Both the position numbers and the translations under genes were made by a program. A model generated the notes under the pieces. That model ran no database searches. It was not told the origin of the DNA and was given only the letters and a program-made list of their open reading frames with translations. Shown here piece by piece: positions 9,089 through 16,717 of a stretch of DNA of 64,000 nucleotides. The stretch comes from Paracoccaceae bacterium (GTDB taxonomy: Bacteria > Pseudomonadota > Alphaproteobacteria > Rhodobacterales > Rhodobacteraceae), in the NCBI GenBank assembly GCA_902554705.1, contig CACDPP010000005.1, forward strand, positions 1 to 64,000, read 5' to 3'. Position 1 is the stretch's first letter, and each line of letters starts with the position of its first letter.

Positions 9089-9646
9089 TTAGCGAAGGCT
9101 TTCGCCCATATCGTTCCAAACACTTTGTGACGTGATTTTCATATCCGAAACACTAAAGCGATCAATAAAGCGAATTTGGGAAAAGTTTTCTCCACTTAAC
9201 CATGTGCCCTCCAAATAGCCATTACAAAAGACCGTGGCGTTCAGCCCTTTAAAAGAAGTGTCAAAATTTTCAAATGATTTTTTTACATGCCTGTATCTTT
9301 TGCTAGACCAAGAAATTAAATCTTCAATTTTTTTGAAACTTACTCCTCCAGGAAAGACCATAGTGAAATCATTAGCTAGATACTGCTTAGCTTTCTCTAG
9401 ATCTCTTTTTTCCATGGCACTTAAATACTCTCTAACAATAACCTCTGGCTCAGTAGGAGCTGCTGCAGGCTTTCTGTTTACACGGCCACGCATGTAATTA
9501 GCGGCAAGCACTTCTTTTATAGTTACTATCACCTGATCGGGATGGGCTCCAATAGTTGAAGAGGCCGCATCTGTCACGCGTTCTGCAAGTAATTTACGAG
9601 TTTTTTCTTTGTAACCCTTAATTAAAGTACATTCGATCATTGGCAT
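9089..9646 (-). CDS. Tautomerase (4-oxalocrotonate tautomerase-like) fused to SnoaL/NTF2-like domain
   Basis: 185 residues from ATG at 9646, chosen because it gives the Met-Pro N-terminus needed for the catalytic Pro and follows GGAG at 7 bases; the frame is open upstream but lacks homologous content. Residues 1-62 are 4-OT-like (MPMIECTLIKGYKEKTRKL, VTDAASSTIGAHPDQVIVTIKEV). Residues about 70-185 resemble SnoaL/NTF2-like proteins (VIVREYLSAMEKRDLEKAKQYLANDFTMVFPGG, ending FSVSDMKITSQSVWND). 4-OT enzymes interconvert enol and keto acids; the partner domain may bind a small polar substrate. It is divergent from the hydratase operon, consistent with a step in the same pathway. Confidence 0.8.
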   Translation of the reverse strand: MPMIECTLIKGYKEKTRKLLAERVTDAASSTIGAHPDQVIVTIKEVLAANYMRGRVNRKPAAAPTEPEVIVREYLSAMEKRDLEKAKQYLANDFTMVFPGGVSFKKIEDLISWSSKRYRHVKKSFENFDTSFKGLNATVFCNGYLEGTWLSGENFSQIRFIDRFSVSDMKITSQSVWNDMGESLR

Positions 9647-9704
9647 TTTTAATCTCCGCTTATGCGCACAAAATGTTTTCTTAGTTTTGTACCACCTTTC
9701 ATAT

Positions 9705-9724
9705 AATGGAAAGATATTTCCATT
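9705..9724. promoter_or_regulatory. Inverted repeat in divergent promoter of tautomerase and hydratase operon
   Basis: AATGGAAA-GATA-TTTCCATT is a perfect 8-bp inverted repeat with a 4-base centre in the 104-base gap between the divergent tautomerase gene and the hydratase-lyase operon. Its position suggests an operator controlling both sides. The sequence differs from the palindromes at 7379-7434, so the same regulator need not bind both. Confidence 0.5.
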
Positions 9725-9750
9725 GGATGTTTTTGTGCTAGGTTTACCCA

Positions 9751-11019
9751 ATGACTACACTTGCCCAAAAAATAATTGCTAATGCCTGTAATAAATCCGA
9801 AGTAGAGCCGGGTGAGCTTGTCGTTTGTAAAGTCGATTTAGCTATGATCCATGACTCTGGTGGACCGCGACGAGTTAAACCTATTTTAGAAAAACTTAAT
9901 CGAAAAGTTTGGGACGCTGAGAGGGTTGTAGTGGTAACAGATCACTATGTACCGATTGAAAGTGAAGAAACACGGGCAATTCACGAACTCACAAAAAAAT
10001 GGGTTCGCAATCAAGATATACAAAATTTTTATGACCAGCAGGGTATTTGTCACGTGGTTGTTCCGGAAAAAGGGCATCTCAAACCAGGAATGTTTTGCGT
10101 AGGGGGCGATAGTCACTCTCCAACAGGAGGCGCATTCGGTGCTTATATGTTTGGTATTGGAGCCACTGAGATGGCTGGCGTTTTAGCAACTGGAGAAATT
10201 TGGTTAAAAGTCCCAAAAACCATTTTTATAAAATGGAAAGGAAAACTTAACAATCTTGTAACTGCCAAAGATATGATGCTCGCAACTTGTCGCAAAATTG
10301 GGATGGGTGGCGGACAATACCAGGCTATTCAATATATTGGAGAAGCTATTTATGATCTCTCAGTCCAGGATCGTATGACTTTATCAAATATGGCTGCAGA
10401 ACTCGGTGCGCAAACTGGATTAATAGCTCCAGACGATAAAACTATTGACTACATAAAGAGCTCTGGTGGATTAGTTCCTGAAAACTGGAAGAGTTTTCGT
10501 TTAGATGAGCCCACTTCTGGTGCTAAAGTTAATGAGTTTGATGCATCAACGCTATCACCCCAAATTGCTGCACCGCACTCACCTGAAAACTCTGAAAATG
10601 CAGATGAGTTTGCGAATACAGTTTTTGATGTTGCTTACATTGGTGCCTGTACTGGAGCTAAATATGTAGATTTGGCAGCTGCTGCGTCAGTTTTAAAAGG
10701 ACGAAAAATTGCTTCAGGTATCTCTCTTAAAGTAGCGCCCGCTAGTGCAAAGGATGAAAAGCAAGCTTTAGAAGATGGAATACTTAAAATTTTGCAAGAC
10801 GCTGGTGCAGAATTTCTGCCAAATTCTTGTGGCATTTGTGCAGGGTACGGAAAGGACAGGCTAGCAGAAGGACAGGTATGTCTCTCCTCAACGGCAAGAA
10901 ATTTCCAAGGCCGAATGGGAGCTCCAACTTCGGAGCTTTATCTGGCTTCACCTTATACAGTTGCAGCCTCTGCGGTTGTAGGAAAAATGACAGATCCTAG
11001 AAAGCTAATGGTAAACTAG
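9751..11019 (+). CDS. Aconitase-family hydro-lyase large subunit (LeuC / dimethylmalate dehydratase-like)
   Basis: 422 residues with the aconitase-family large-subunit core: GDSHSPTGGAFGAYMFGIGATEM (about 119-141), IGACTGAKY (C300) and NSCGICAGYG (C360, C363), which together supply the three Cys ligands of a [4Fe-4S] cluster. LeuC proper has IGSCTN and CGMC, so this is a divergent member. With the small subunit next to it and a PEP mutase/ICL-type lyase after that, the set resembles the DmdAB-Dml arrangement of 2,3-dimethylmalate metabolism in nicotinate fermenters. The true substrate is not determined. First gene of a seven-gene operon. Confidence 0.85.
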   Translation: MTTLAQKIIANACNKSEVEPGELVVCKVDLAMIHDSGGPRRVKPILEKLNRKVWDAERVVVVTDHYVPIESEETRAIHELTKKWVRNQDIQNFYDQQGICHVVVPEKGHLKPGMFCVGGDSHSPTGGAFGAYMFGIGATEMAGVLATGEIWLKVPKTIFIKWKGKLNNLVTAKDMMLATCRKIGMGGGQYQAIQYIGEAIYDLSVQDRMTLSNMAAELGAQTGLIAPDDKTIDYIKSSGGLVPENWKSFRLDEPTSGAKVNEFDASTLSPQIAAPHSPENSENADEFANTVFDVAYIGACTGAKYVDLAAAASVLKGRKIASGISLKVAPASAKDEKQALEDGILKILQDAGAEFLPNSCGICAGYGKDRLAEGQVCLSSTARNFQGRMGAPTSELYLASPYTVAASAVVGKMTDPRKLMVN

Positions 11020-11514
11020 ATGAGTAGACTTTGGCTTTTTGAGGAAACTATAAACACCGACGTTTTGGCGCCAGGTTTTTATATGAAGTCGCCATTGGCC
11101 GAACTATCACAACATTGCCTAGAAGCTGTACGTCCAGAATTTGCCTCCAAAGTAAAAAAAGGTGATGTATTATTAGCTGGTGACAATATGGGGGTAGGGT
11201 CTTCTAGAGAACAGGCAGCGGAAGTTTTAAAATTTCTTGGTATATCCTGTATTATTGCTAAAAGTTTTGCAGGTATTTTTTATCGCAATGCAATTAATCT
11301 AGGTTTGCCTGCTTTTTTGTTGCCAAAAGATAGCCAATTACCCAAAGAATTTGTTGACGGCTCATCCGTAGTCTTTGATTTTGAAAATAGCATCCTTTTT
11401 CTAGAGGGTTCAGGTATCCAAATAAATTTAGACCCTTTACCAGCCTTCTTGCAGGAACTCATAAATGACGGCGGTTTGGTTCCTCATCTTGAAAAACGTT
11501 TTGATGAAAAGTAA
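11020..11514 (+). CDS. Aconitase-family hydro-lyase small subunit (LeuD / dimethylmalate dehydratase-like)
   Basis: 164 residues; the swivelling small subunit that completes the active site of the preceding protein. The hallmark GVGSSREQAAEVLKFLG (about 58-74, the S-R of the family motif) and IIAKSFAGIFYRNAINLGLPAFLLP are clear. The start codon immediately follows the stop of the large subunit, so the two are translationally coupled and probably made in equal amounts. It is close in length to LeuD, but the context has no leucine biosynthesis genes (no leuA or leuB), so a catabolic hydratase is favoured. Confidence 0.87.
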   Translation: MSRLWLFEETINTDVLAPGFYMKSPLAELSQHCLEAVRPEFASKVKKGDVLLAGDNMGVGSSREQAAEVLKFLGISCIIAKSFAGIFYRNAINLGLPAFLLPKDSQLPKEFVDGSSVVFDFENSILFLEGSGIQINLDPLPAFLQELINDGGLVPHLEKRFDEK

Positions 11515-11523
11515 GGCCTTATT

Positions 11524-12372
11524 ATGCTCAAATCTATTATTAAAACAGAAACGCTTTTAGCCCCTGGTATATATGATGCTCTTTCTGGGCTTATAGCGGA
11601 ACAATCCGGAGCCCAAGCCGTTTACCTTTCTGGGGCTAGTATAGCATATACTAGGTTTGGAAGATCGGATGTAGGACTTGTTTCAGTTTCCGAAGTTCAT
11701 GATACTCTTGCTGCGGTAACTGATAGAATAAAAATTCCCATTATCGTTGATGCAGATACAGGATTTGGTAATGCCCTAAATGTACAGAGGACAATCCGTA
11801 ATTTTGAACGGGCCGGTGCCGCAGCCATCCAAATAGAAGACCAATCGTTTCCAAAGCGCTGCGGGCATCTCGACGGAAAAGTCTTGATAAAAACGGATGA
11901 AATGGTTGGTAAAGTAAAAGCTGCTGTGGATGCTAGAAAGACAAGTGATACATTAATTATCGCAAGAACAGATGCTCGAGCTGTTGAGGGCCTTCAAGAG
12001 GCAATTGATAGAGCGCACACCTACGAGGAAGCAGGAGCAGATATCCTTTTCATAGAAGCGCCCCGTTCAGTTGATGAATTGAAAATAATCCGAAAATCAT
12101 TCCACCTAAATACCCCTCTTTTAGCAAATATGGTCGAAGGTGGTAAAACACCTGTAAAAACTGCCGAAGATTTAAAAAGTCTAGGTTTTAATATCGTTAT
12201 ATTTCCTGGGGGCGCAGTAAGAGCGGCCACTTTTCAATTGCAAGAGTATTATGCAGGATTATTAAAAAACGGCAGCAACGCAGAGTTTTCTGAACGGATG
12301 CATGATTTTGATAGCCTTAACGCAGTTATAGGAACTCCAGAACTTTTAAGTATAGGGAAAAAATACGAATGA
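11524..12372 (+). CDS. PEP mutase / isocitrate lyase superfamily carbon-carbon lyase (2-methylisocitrate or dimethylmalate lyase-like)
   Basis: 282-residue TIM-barrel lyase. It shows the superfamily motifs LAPGIYDALSGLIAEQSG (about 12-29), IPIIVDADTGFGN with Mg-binding Asp residues (D76, D78), and the signature KRCGH at 111-115 that carries the catalytic Cys. Family members cleave 2-hydroxy-dicarboxylic or tricarboxylic acids to a 2-oxo acid plus an alkanoate, for example dimethylmalate to pyruvate and propionate. Placed 9 bases after the hydratase subunits, it probably cleaves their product. 2-methylisocitrate lyase is the main alternative, but no prpC or prpD partner is present. Confidence 0.87.
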   Translation: MLKSIIKTETLLAPGIYDALSGLIAEQSGAQAVYLSGASIAYTRFGRSDVGLVSVSEVHDTLAAVTDRIKIPIIVDADTGFGNALNVQRTIRNFERAGAAAIQIEDQSFPKRCGHLDGKVLIKTDEMVGKVKAAVDARKTSDTLIIARTDARAVEGLQEAIDRAHTYEEAGADILFIEAPRSVDELKIIRKSFHLNTPLLANMVEGGKTPVKTAEDLKSLGFNIVIFPGGAVRAATFQLQEYYAGLLKNGSNAEFSERMHDFDSLNAVIGTPELLSIGKKYE

Positions 12373-12399
12373 AACCTTTAATAGCTTTTGGGCTTTAAT

Positions 12400-14061
12400 A
12401 TGGATGCTGTCACACTAGCTATTCTTAAGGGCAGACTAGAACAAATTGCTGATGAAATGGATGCAACTCTATTTCGTTCTGCCTTCAACCCTATAATTGC
12501 CGAGGCACATGATGCCAGCCACGGTATTTATGATGCCCATACAGGCGAAACTTTAATCCAGGGAAAGTCAGGTTTGCCCATTTTTGTCGGGGTAATGGCT
12601 TTTGCTGTTCAGGCTGTAATCGATAAGGTCTCCTCGGGAGATGGCCTTAAAGAGGGTGATGTCTATATATTTAATGATCCCTACGACGGAGGTACCCACC
12701 TTTCTGATTTTCGCTTGGTTAAACCTATATTCAGAAACGGTGCAGTTTTTTGTTATATAGCCTCTGTGGGTCACTGGCACGATGTTGGTGGAAACGTGCC
12801 TGGGAACTATAACCCTGAGGCAACTGAAAGTTTCCAAGAAGGAATGTTAATTCCACCTGTCAAATTATTTACAGAAGGAAAACTTAATCAAGATATAGTT
12901 AACATTCTGTCTGCAAATTCTCGCCTACCTAACTCGCTATATGGAGATTTAAACGGTCAAATAAATGCTCTTGATTTAGGCGAGGAGAGATTACATTCGC
13001 TTTTAGATGAATATACAGAGGAAAAAATCACAAGTGCATTAAAAGAACTTCGTGAAAGAGCCGAGAAAATGATGCGGCAACACATAGGCGCTTTGCCAAA
13101 CCAAACAATTTCAGTCGAAGACTATCTTGATAATGACGGTGTTACAGACGATCCTCTTACTCTTGCGATTGACCTAACCATAAAAGACGATAAAATGACT
13201 ATTGACTTTAGCAGGTCAAGCAATGCGTGCGCTGGACCAGTCAATATTTCTAAATCAACAACAATTGCCGCAACTTATGTAGCTTTAAAACATATATTCA
13301 CTGATGTTCCCGCAAATGCCGGAGTATTAAAACCTGTTGAATTTATCATACCTGAAGACAGCTTTCTGAACGTTCGTGCACCAAAACCAGTTGGTGGTTA
13401 CACTGAAACAATTTTGCGCCTGATAGACGTGATCTTTCAGGCTTTTCAAAATTCAGCAAGCGATAGGGTTAATGGGTGTGCATATGGAACAATCAATGCT
13501 TTATCCCTTTCTGGTTATCGTAAAAATGGAAGTAGGTGGGTCATGTTTTCCTTCTTTGGCGGTGGTCATGGTGGGCACCCCGAAGGTGACGGCTTAAATC
13601 ACGGTAATGCTCCAATTTCTACTGCAACCATACCGCCACTTGAAATTCTTGAAGCAGCTTATCCAATTCAATTTACCAAGTGGGGTCTCAGGCCTAACTC
13701 AGGTGGGAAAGGAAAACACAGGGGTGGGTTGGGCGCAATTTACGAAATAGAGTTGCTAGAGGAAGAAGCTAACGCTTTTCTGTTTGGAGAACGCGGAAAA
13801 TTTGCTCCAAAAGGAGTTATAGAGGGCGAAGAAGGAGCATTAAACCAATTTTATTACGGTTATGAAGCGAATGACCCTCCAGAAAAACAATTATCTCCTC
13901 CTCTAAAATCAAAAATAACTGGTATTAGCTTAAAAAGGGGTCAGCGTGTAAGGCTTGAGACTCCCGGAGGTGGTGGATTTGGAAAGAGTTCTGAAAGGTC
14001 TTTGGAAAAATTAAATTACGATCTAGAGCAAGGCTACGTAACGGAGACAAAAGATGACTGA
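12400..14061 (+). CDS. Hydantoinase B / oxoprolinase family protein (HyuB-like)
   Basis: 553 residues from ATG 12400; an in-frame TTG at 12388 is possible but less likely. Motifs of the HyuB subunit are seen: MDAVTLAILKGRLEQIADEMDATLFRSAFNPIIAEAHDASHGIYD, DVYIFNDPYDGGTHLSDFRLVKPIF, the metal-region HWHDVGG, and the C-terminal GLRPNSGGKGKHRGGLGAIYEIE and LETPGGGGFGK. HyuAB enzymes use ATP to open cyclic amides (N-methylhydantoin, 5-oxoproline) or, in related complexes, to carboxylate ketones. It overlaps the HyuA gene by 8 bases, so the two form one complex. Substrate unknown. Confidence 0.9.
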   Translation: MDAVTLAILKGRLEQIADEMDATLFRSAFNPIIAEAHDASHGIYDAHTGETLIQGKSGLPIFVGVMAFAVQAVIDKVSSGDGLKEGDVYIFNDPYDGGTHLSDFRLVKPIFRNGAVFCYIASVGHWHDVGGNVPGNYNPEATESFQEGMLIPPVKLFTEGKLNQDIVNILSANSRLPNSLYGDLNGQINALDLGEERLHSLLDEYTEEKITSALKELRERAEKMMRQHIGALPNQTISVEDYLDNDGVTDDPLTLAIDLTIKDDKMTIDFSRSSNACAGPVNISKSTTIAATYVALKHIFTDVPANAGVLKPVEFIIPEDSFLNVRAPKPVGGYTETILRLIDVIFQAFQNSASDRVNGCAYGTINALSLSGYRKNGSRWVMFSFFGGGHGGHPEGDGLNHGNAPISTATIPPLEILEAAYPIQFTKWGLRPNSGGKGKHRGGLGAIYEIELLEEEANAFLFGERGKFAPKGVIEGEEGALNQFYYGYEANDPPEKQLSPPLKSKITGISLKRGQRVRLETPGGGGFGKSSERSLEKLNYDLEQGYVTETKDD

Positions 14062-16108
14062 GAAAATCGTCATTGGGGTAGATGTCGGGGGAACATTTAC
14101 CGATATATTAGCCTTTGAAGAAAAATCAGGGCATGTGTCTGTTGCCAAAACTCCTTCTACAAAAGAAGACCAATCTAAAGGTTTCTTAGAAGGCATACTT
14201 AAAACTACAAATGATTTATCATTAGTTTCTACTATTATTCATGGGACTACAGTGGCGACCAACGCCCTTCTAGAGAGAAAGGGTGCCAAAACTGGAATTA
14301 TCACAACTAGAGGCTTTCGTGACGTTTTGGAAATGCGTCGCCGCGATCGCCCCAAGACTTGGGGGCTTTGGGGAACATTTACCCCAGTTGTTGAACGAAA
14401 AAATAGATTAGAGGTTACTGAGAGAACTTTAGCAGATGGAACTATTAGAAGTCCAATTGATGAAAAGGAAGTTGAAAATTGCGCAAAAACTTTACTTGAA
14501 AATGGATGTTCTGCTGTATGTTTATTTTTCATCAATGGTTATGCTAACCCAGAGAATGAAAGACGAGCAGCAAAAGTTCTTCGATCGGTTTGGCCCAGTA
14601 AGCATGTCAGTGTAGCAACTGAAATCTTACCCGAAATTAGAGAGTTTGAGCGTTGCTCTACTGCAACCCTAAACGCATATTTGCAACCACCTGTGGCTAA
14701 TTATCTTGAGCGGCTAGAAACGAGAGTTTCTGAAGAAAGAAAGAAGTCTGAAATTTTAATCGTGCAATCTAATGGTGGAGTGATGTCTGTTGAAACAGCA
14801 AAATCTTTTCCCATTAGAACGGCTCTTTCTGGACCAGCAGCAGGTGTTGTTGCCGCGCGTCAGATTGCTAAAGCTGCAGGTTTTGAAAATATCATAACGG
14901 GCGATATGGGCGGAACATCTTTTGATATTTCCTTGATAGCTAACAATCAAAATATGCTTACATCACAGGCCAATATTGACTTTGGAATGACCATAAGAAC
15001 ACCTATGATCGAAATGACCACTATAGGAGCAGGCGGCGGATCTATAGCTCATATAGACTCAACAGGACTTCTTGAAATTGGCCCCGAATCTGCGGGCTCA
15101 GATCCTGGTCCAGCATGCTATGGATTTGGAAACGATCGACCTACTGTTACCGATGCCAATTTAGTATTGGGAAGGATTGATGCAAGTAATCCAATTGGCG
15201 GAAAGCAAAAATCACTGGACTACGATGCAGCAATTCGGGCCGTCGATAATCATATCGCAAAAAAACTGAACCTGTCTATTCATGACGCAGCAGAAGCAAT
15301 AATCAAAGTTGCGAATGCAAAAATGAGTGGTGCTATCAGATTAATCTCAATAGAGCGTGGATATGATCCTAAGAAATTTGCCTTAATGCCTTTTGGAGGT
15401 GGAGGGGCTTTGCATGCTGGCGCTCTCATGAAAGATATTGGCCTATCCGCTTCTATAGTGCCGCGTTATCCTGGAGTAAATTCGGCTCTTGGATGCATTA
15501 TGTCCGATCTGCGTCACGATGAAGTAAGAACATTGAACATCTCTCTAGAAGACTTGGATTGTAAAAATCTGGCAAAAACTATTGAAGAAATCACAATAGA
15601 GTCAAAGAAGGTTATTGATCGATCTAAAGCACCTCTTATTAAAAAAGAGCGAATTATTGAATTGGATATGTTGTATTTGGGACAAACACATTCAGTTTCA
15701 GTATCTGTTTCCGACGACTTAAAAAAATTAACAACGCGGAATATAGAAAAAGCCTTTTTAGAAAGCTACGCGCGCGCCTATAGTAGGCCACTTGAAGGAA
15801 TAAGTATTAGAGTTCTAAATCTAAGGTTATCCATGATTGGAGTGCGGCCAGACATAGATCTATCTGTTTTTTCTAAAGGCGAACGGGCAAAAGAAACCAG
15901 CGATTGTGTGATTTCAAAACAGAAAATTTATTCGAGCGGAGCCTGGCATGAGGCTAAAATTTTCGATCGCTTACTTTTGCCTGGTGGTTCCATAATTGCT
16001 GGTCCTGCATTGCTTACACAACCTGATGCAACAATTTTTATTGAACCCAAAATGAATGCAAAAGTAGATAGCTACGGTAATATAATCTTGAGCGAGGAGG
16101 TGTTTTGA
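14054..16108 (+). CDS. Hydantoinase A / oxoprolinase family ATPase subunit (HyuA-like)
   Basis: 684 residues. The N-terminal actin-like nucleotide site is IVIGVDVGGTFTDILAF (about 5-21), followed by IIHGTTVATNALLERKGAKTGIITTRGFRDVLEMRRRDRP, then ALSGPAAGVVAARQIA, ITGDMGGTSFDISLI and GAGGGSIAHID of the ATPase core, and FALMPFGGGGALHAGALMKDIG. It partners the overlapping HyuB-like subunit. The complex probably hydrolyses a cyclic amide with ATP in the cytoplasm; acetone carboxylase-like chemistry is the alternative, but no gamma subunit is seen. Confidence 0.9.
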   Translation: MTEKIVIGVDVGGTFTDILAFEEKSGHVSVAKTPSTKEDQSKGFLEGILKTTNDLSLVSTIIHGTTVATNALLERKGAKTGIITTRGFRDVLEMRRRDRPKTWGLWGTFTPVVERKNRLEVTERTLADGTIRSPIDEKEVENCAKTLLENGCSAVCLFFINGYANPENERRAAKVLRSVWPSKHVSVATEILPEIREFERCSTATLNAYLQPPVANYLERLETRVSEERKKSEILIVQSNGGVMSVETAKSFPIRTALSGPAAGVVAARQIAKAAGFENIITGDMGGTSFDISLIANNQNMLTSQANIDFGMTIRTPMIEMTTIGAGGGSIAHIDSTGLLEIGPESAGSDPGPACYGFGNDRPTVTDANLVLGRIDASNPIGGKQKSLDYDAAIRAVDNHIAKKLNLSIHDAAEAIIKVANAKMSGAIRLISIERGYDPKKFALMPFGGGGALHAGALMKDIGLSASIVPRYPGVNSALGCIMSDLRHDEVRTLNISLEDLDCKNLAKTIEEITIESKKVIDRSKAPLIKKERIIELDMLYLGQTHSVSVSVSDDLKKLTTRNIEKAFLESYARAYSRPLEGISIRVLNLRLSMIGVRPDIDLSVFSKGERAKETSDCVISKQKIYSSGAWHEAKIFDRLLLPGGSIIAGPALLTQPDATIFIEPKMNAKVDSYGNIILSEEVF

Positions 16109-16109
16109 A

Positions 16110-16715
16110 ATGTCATTTGATCCAAAAACGGCAGCCGTTTTAATTGTTGATTTGCAAAATGATTTTCTAGACCCAAAAGGTGCCTATGGGAGAGCAGGAC
16201 AAACCAGCTCGGAAATTGCCGCTTTGCCATCTCGTATTTTGCCCCTTTTAAAAGCCATTAGACTGGCAGGAGGATGGGTTGTTTCAACACAATTTACGCT
16301 TGTACCGGGCAAAGGCGGTGAGCCATTCATATCAAACCACCTTAAGAAACTGAGACCTTTCTTGGGAAAAGGTGACTTTTCGCCAGCTTCATGGGGAAAC
16401 TCACTTGTAGACAACCTACAGCCTGCAGACATAACTGTAGAGAAAATTGCATATTCGGCGTTTTACCAAACGCGGATGGAATATTCACTATCAAAAGCTG
16501 GTATTAAAACGTTATTCGTATGTGGCATTGTAACAAATGGTGGCGTGGCATCAACGGTTCGCGATGCACACGTCAGGGACTTTCATACTATAACCTTGGA
16601 AGACGGATGTGCAGCATTTTCAAAAGATACTCATAATTTAGCAATCCAATCACTTAAAACAGTAGGAGAGGTAATGAAAATAGCTGATGCTATTTCTCTA
16701 ATAAACGGAAATTAA
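16110..16715 (+). CDS. Isochorismatase-fold hydrolase lacking the catalytic cysteine
   Basis: 201 residues with the isochorismatase/cysteine-hydrolase fold: VLIVDLQNDFLDP carries the conserved Asp (D14), VEKIAYSAF the Lys (K112), and the segment VCGIVTNGGVASTVRDAHVRDF corresponds to the region that in amidases reads T-N/D-x-C-V. Here a Gly (G145) sits where the nucleophilic Cys should be, as in true isochorismatases. A standard amidase or nicotinamidase mechanism is therefore unlikely. SD GAGGAGG (16094-16100) precedes ATG 16110, one base after the hyuA-like gene. It probably acts on the product of the HyuAB step, but the reaction is unknown. Confidence 0.82.
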   Translation: MSFDPKTAAVLIVDLQNDFLDPKGAYGRAGQTSSEIAALPSRILPLLKAIRLAGGWVVSTQFTLVPGKGGEPFISNHLKKLRPFLGKGDFSPASWGNSLVDNLQPADITVEKIAYSAFYQTRMEYSLSKAGIKTLFVCGIVTNGGVASTVRDAHVRDFHTITLEDGCAAFSKDTHNLAIQSLKTVGEVMKIADAISLINGN

Positions 16716-16717
16716 TT

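Noticed and set aside
9751-11514. Leucine biosynthesis leuC-leuD
   Set aside because: The cluster motifs differ (IGACTGAK, CGICAGYG), no leuA or leuB is near, and the neighbours are catabolic.
11524-12372. Methylcitrate cycle lyase prpB
   Set aside because: Same superfamily, but no prpC or prpD is present and it is coupled to a two-subunit hydratase; left as an alternative only.
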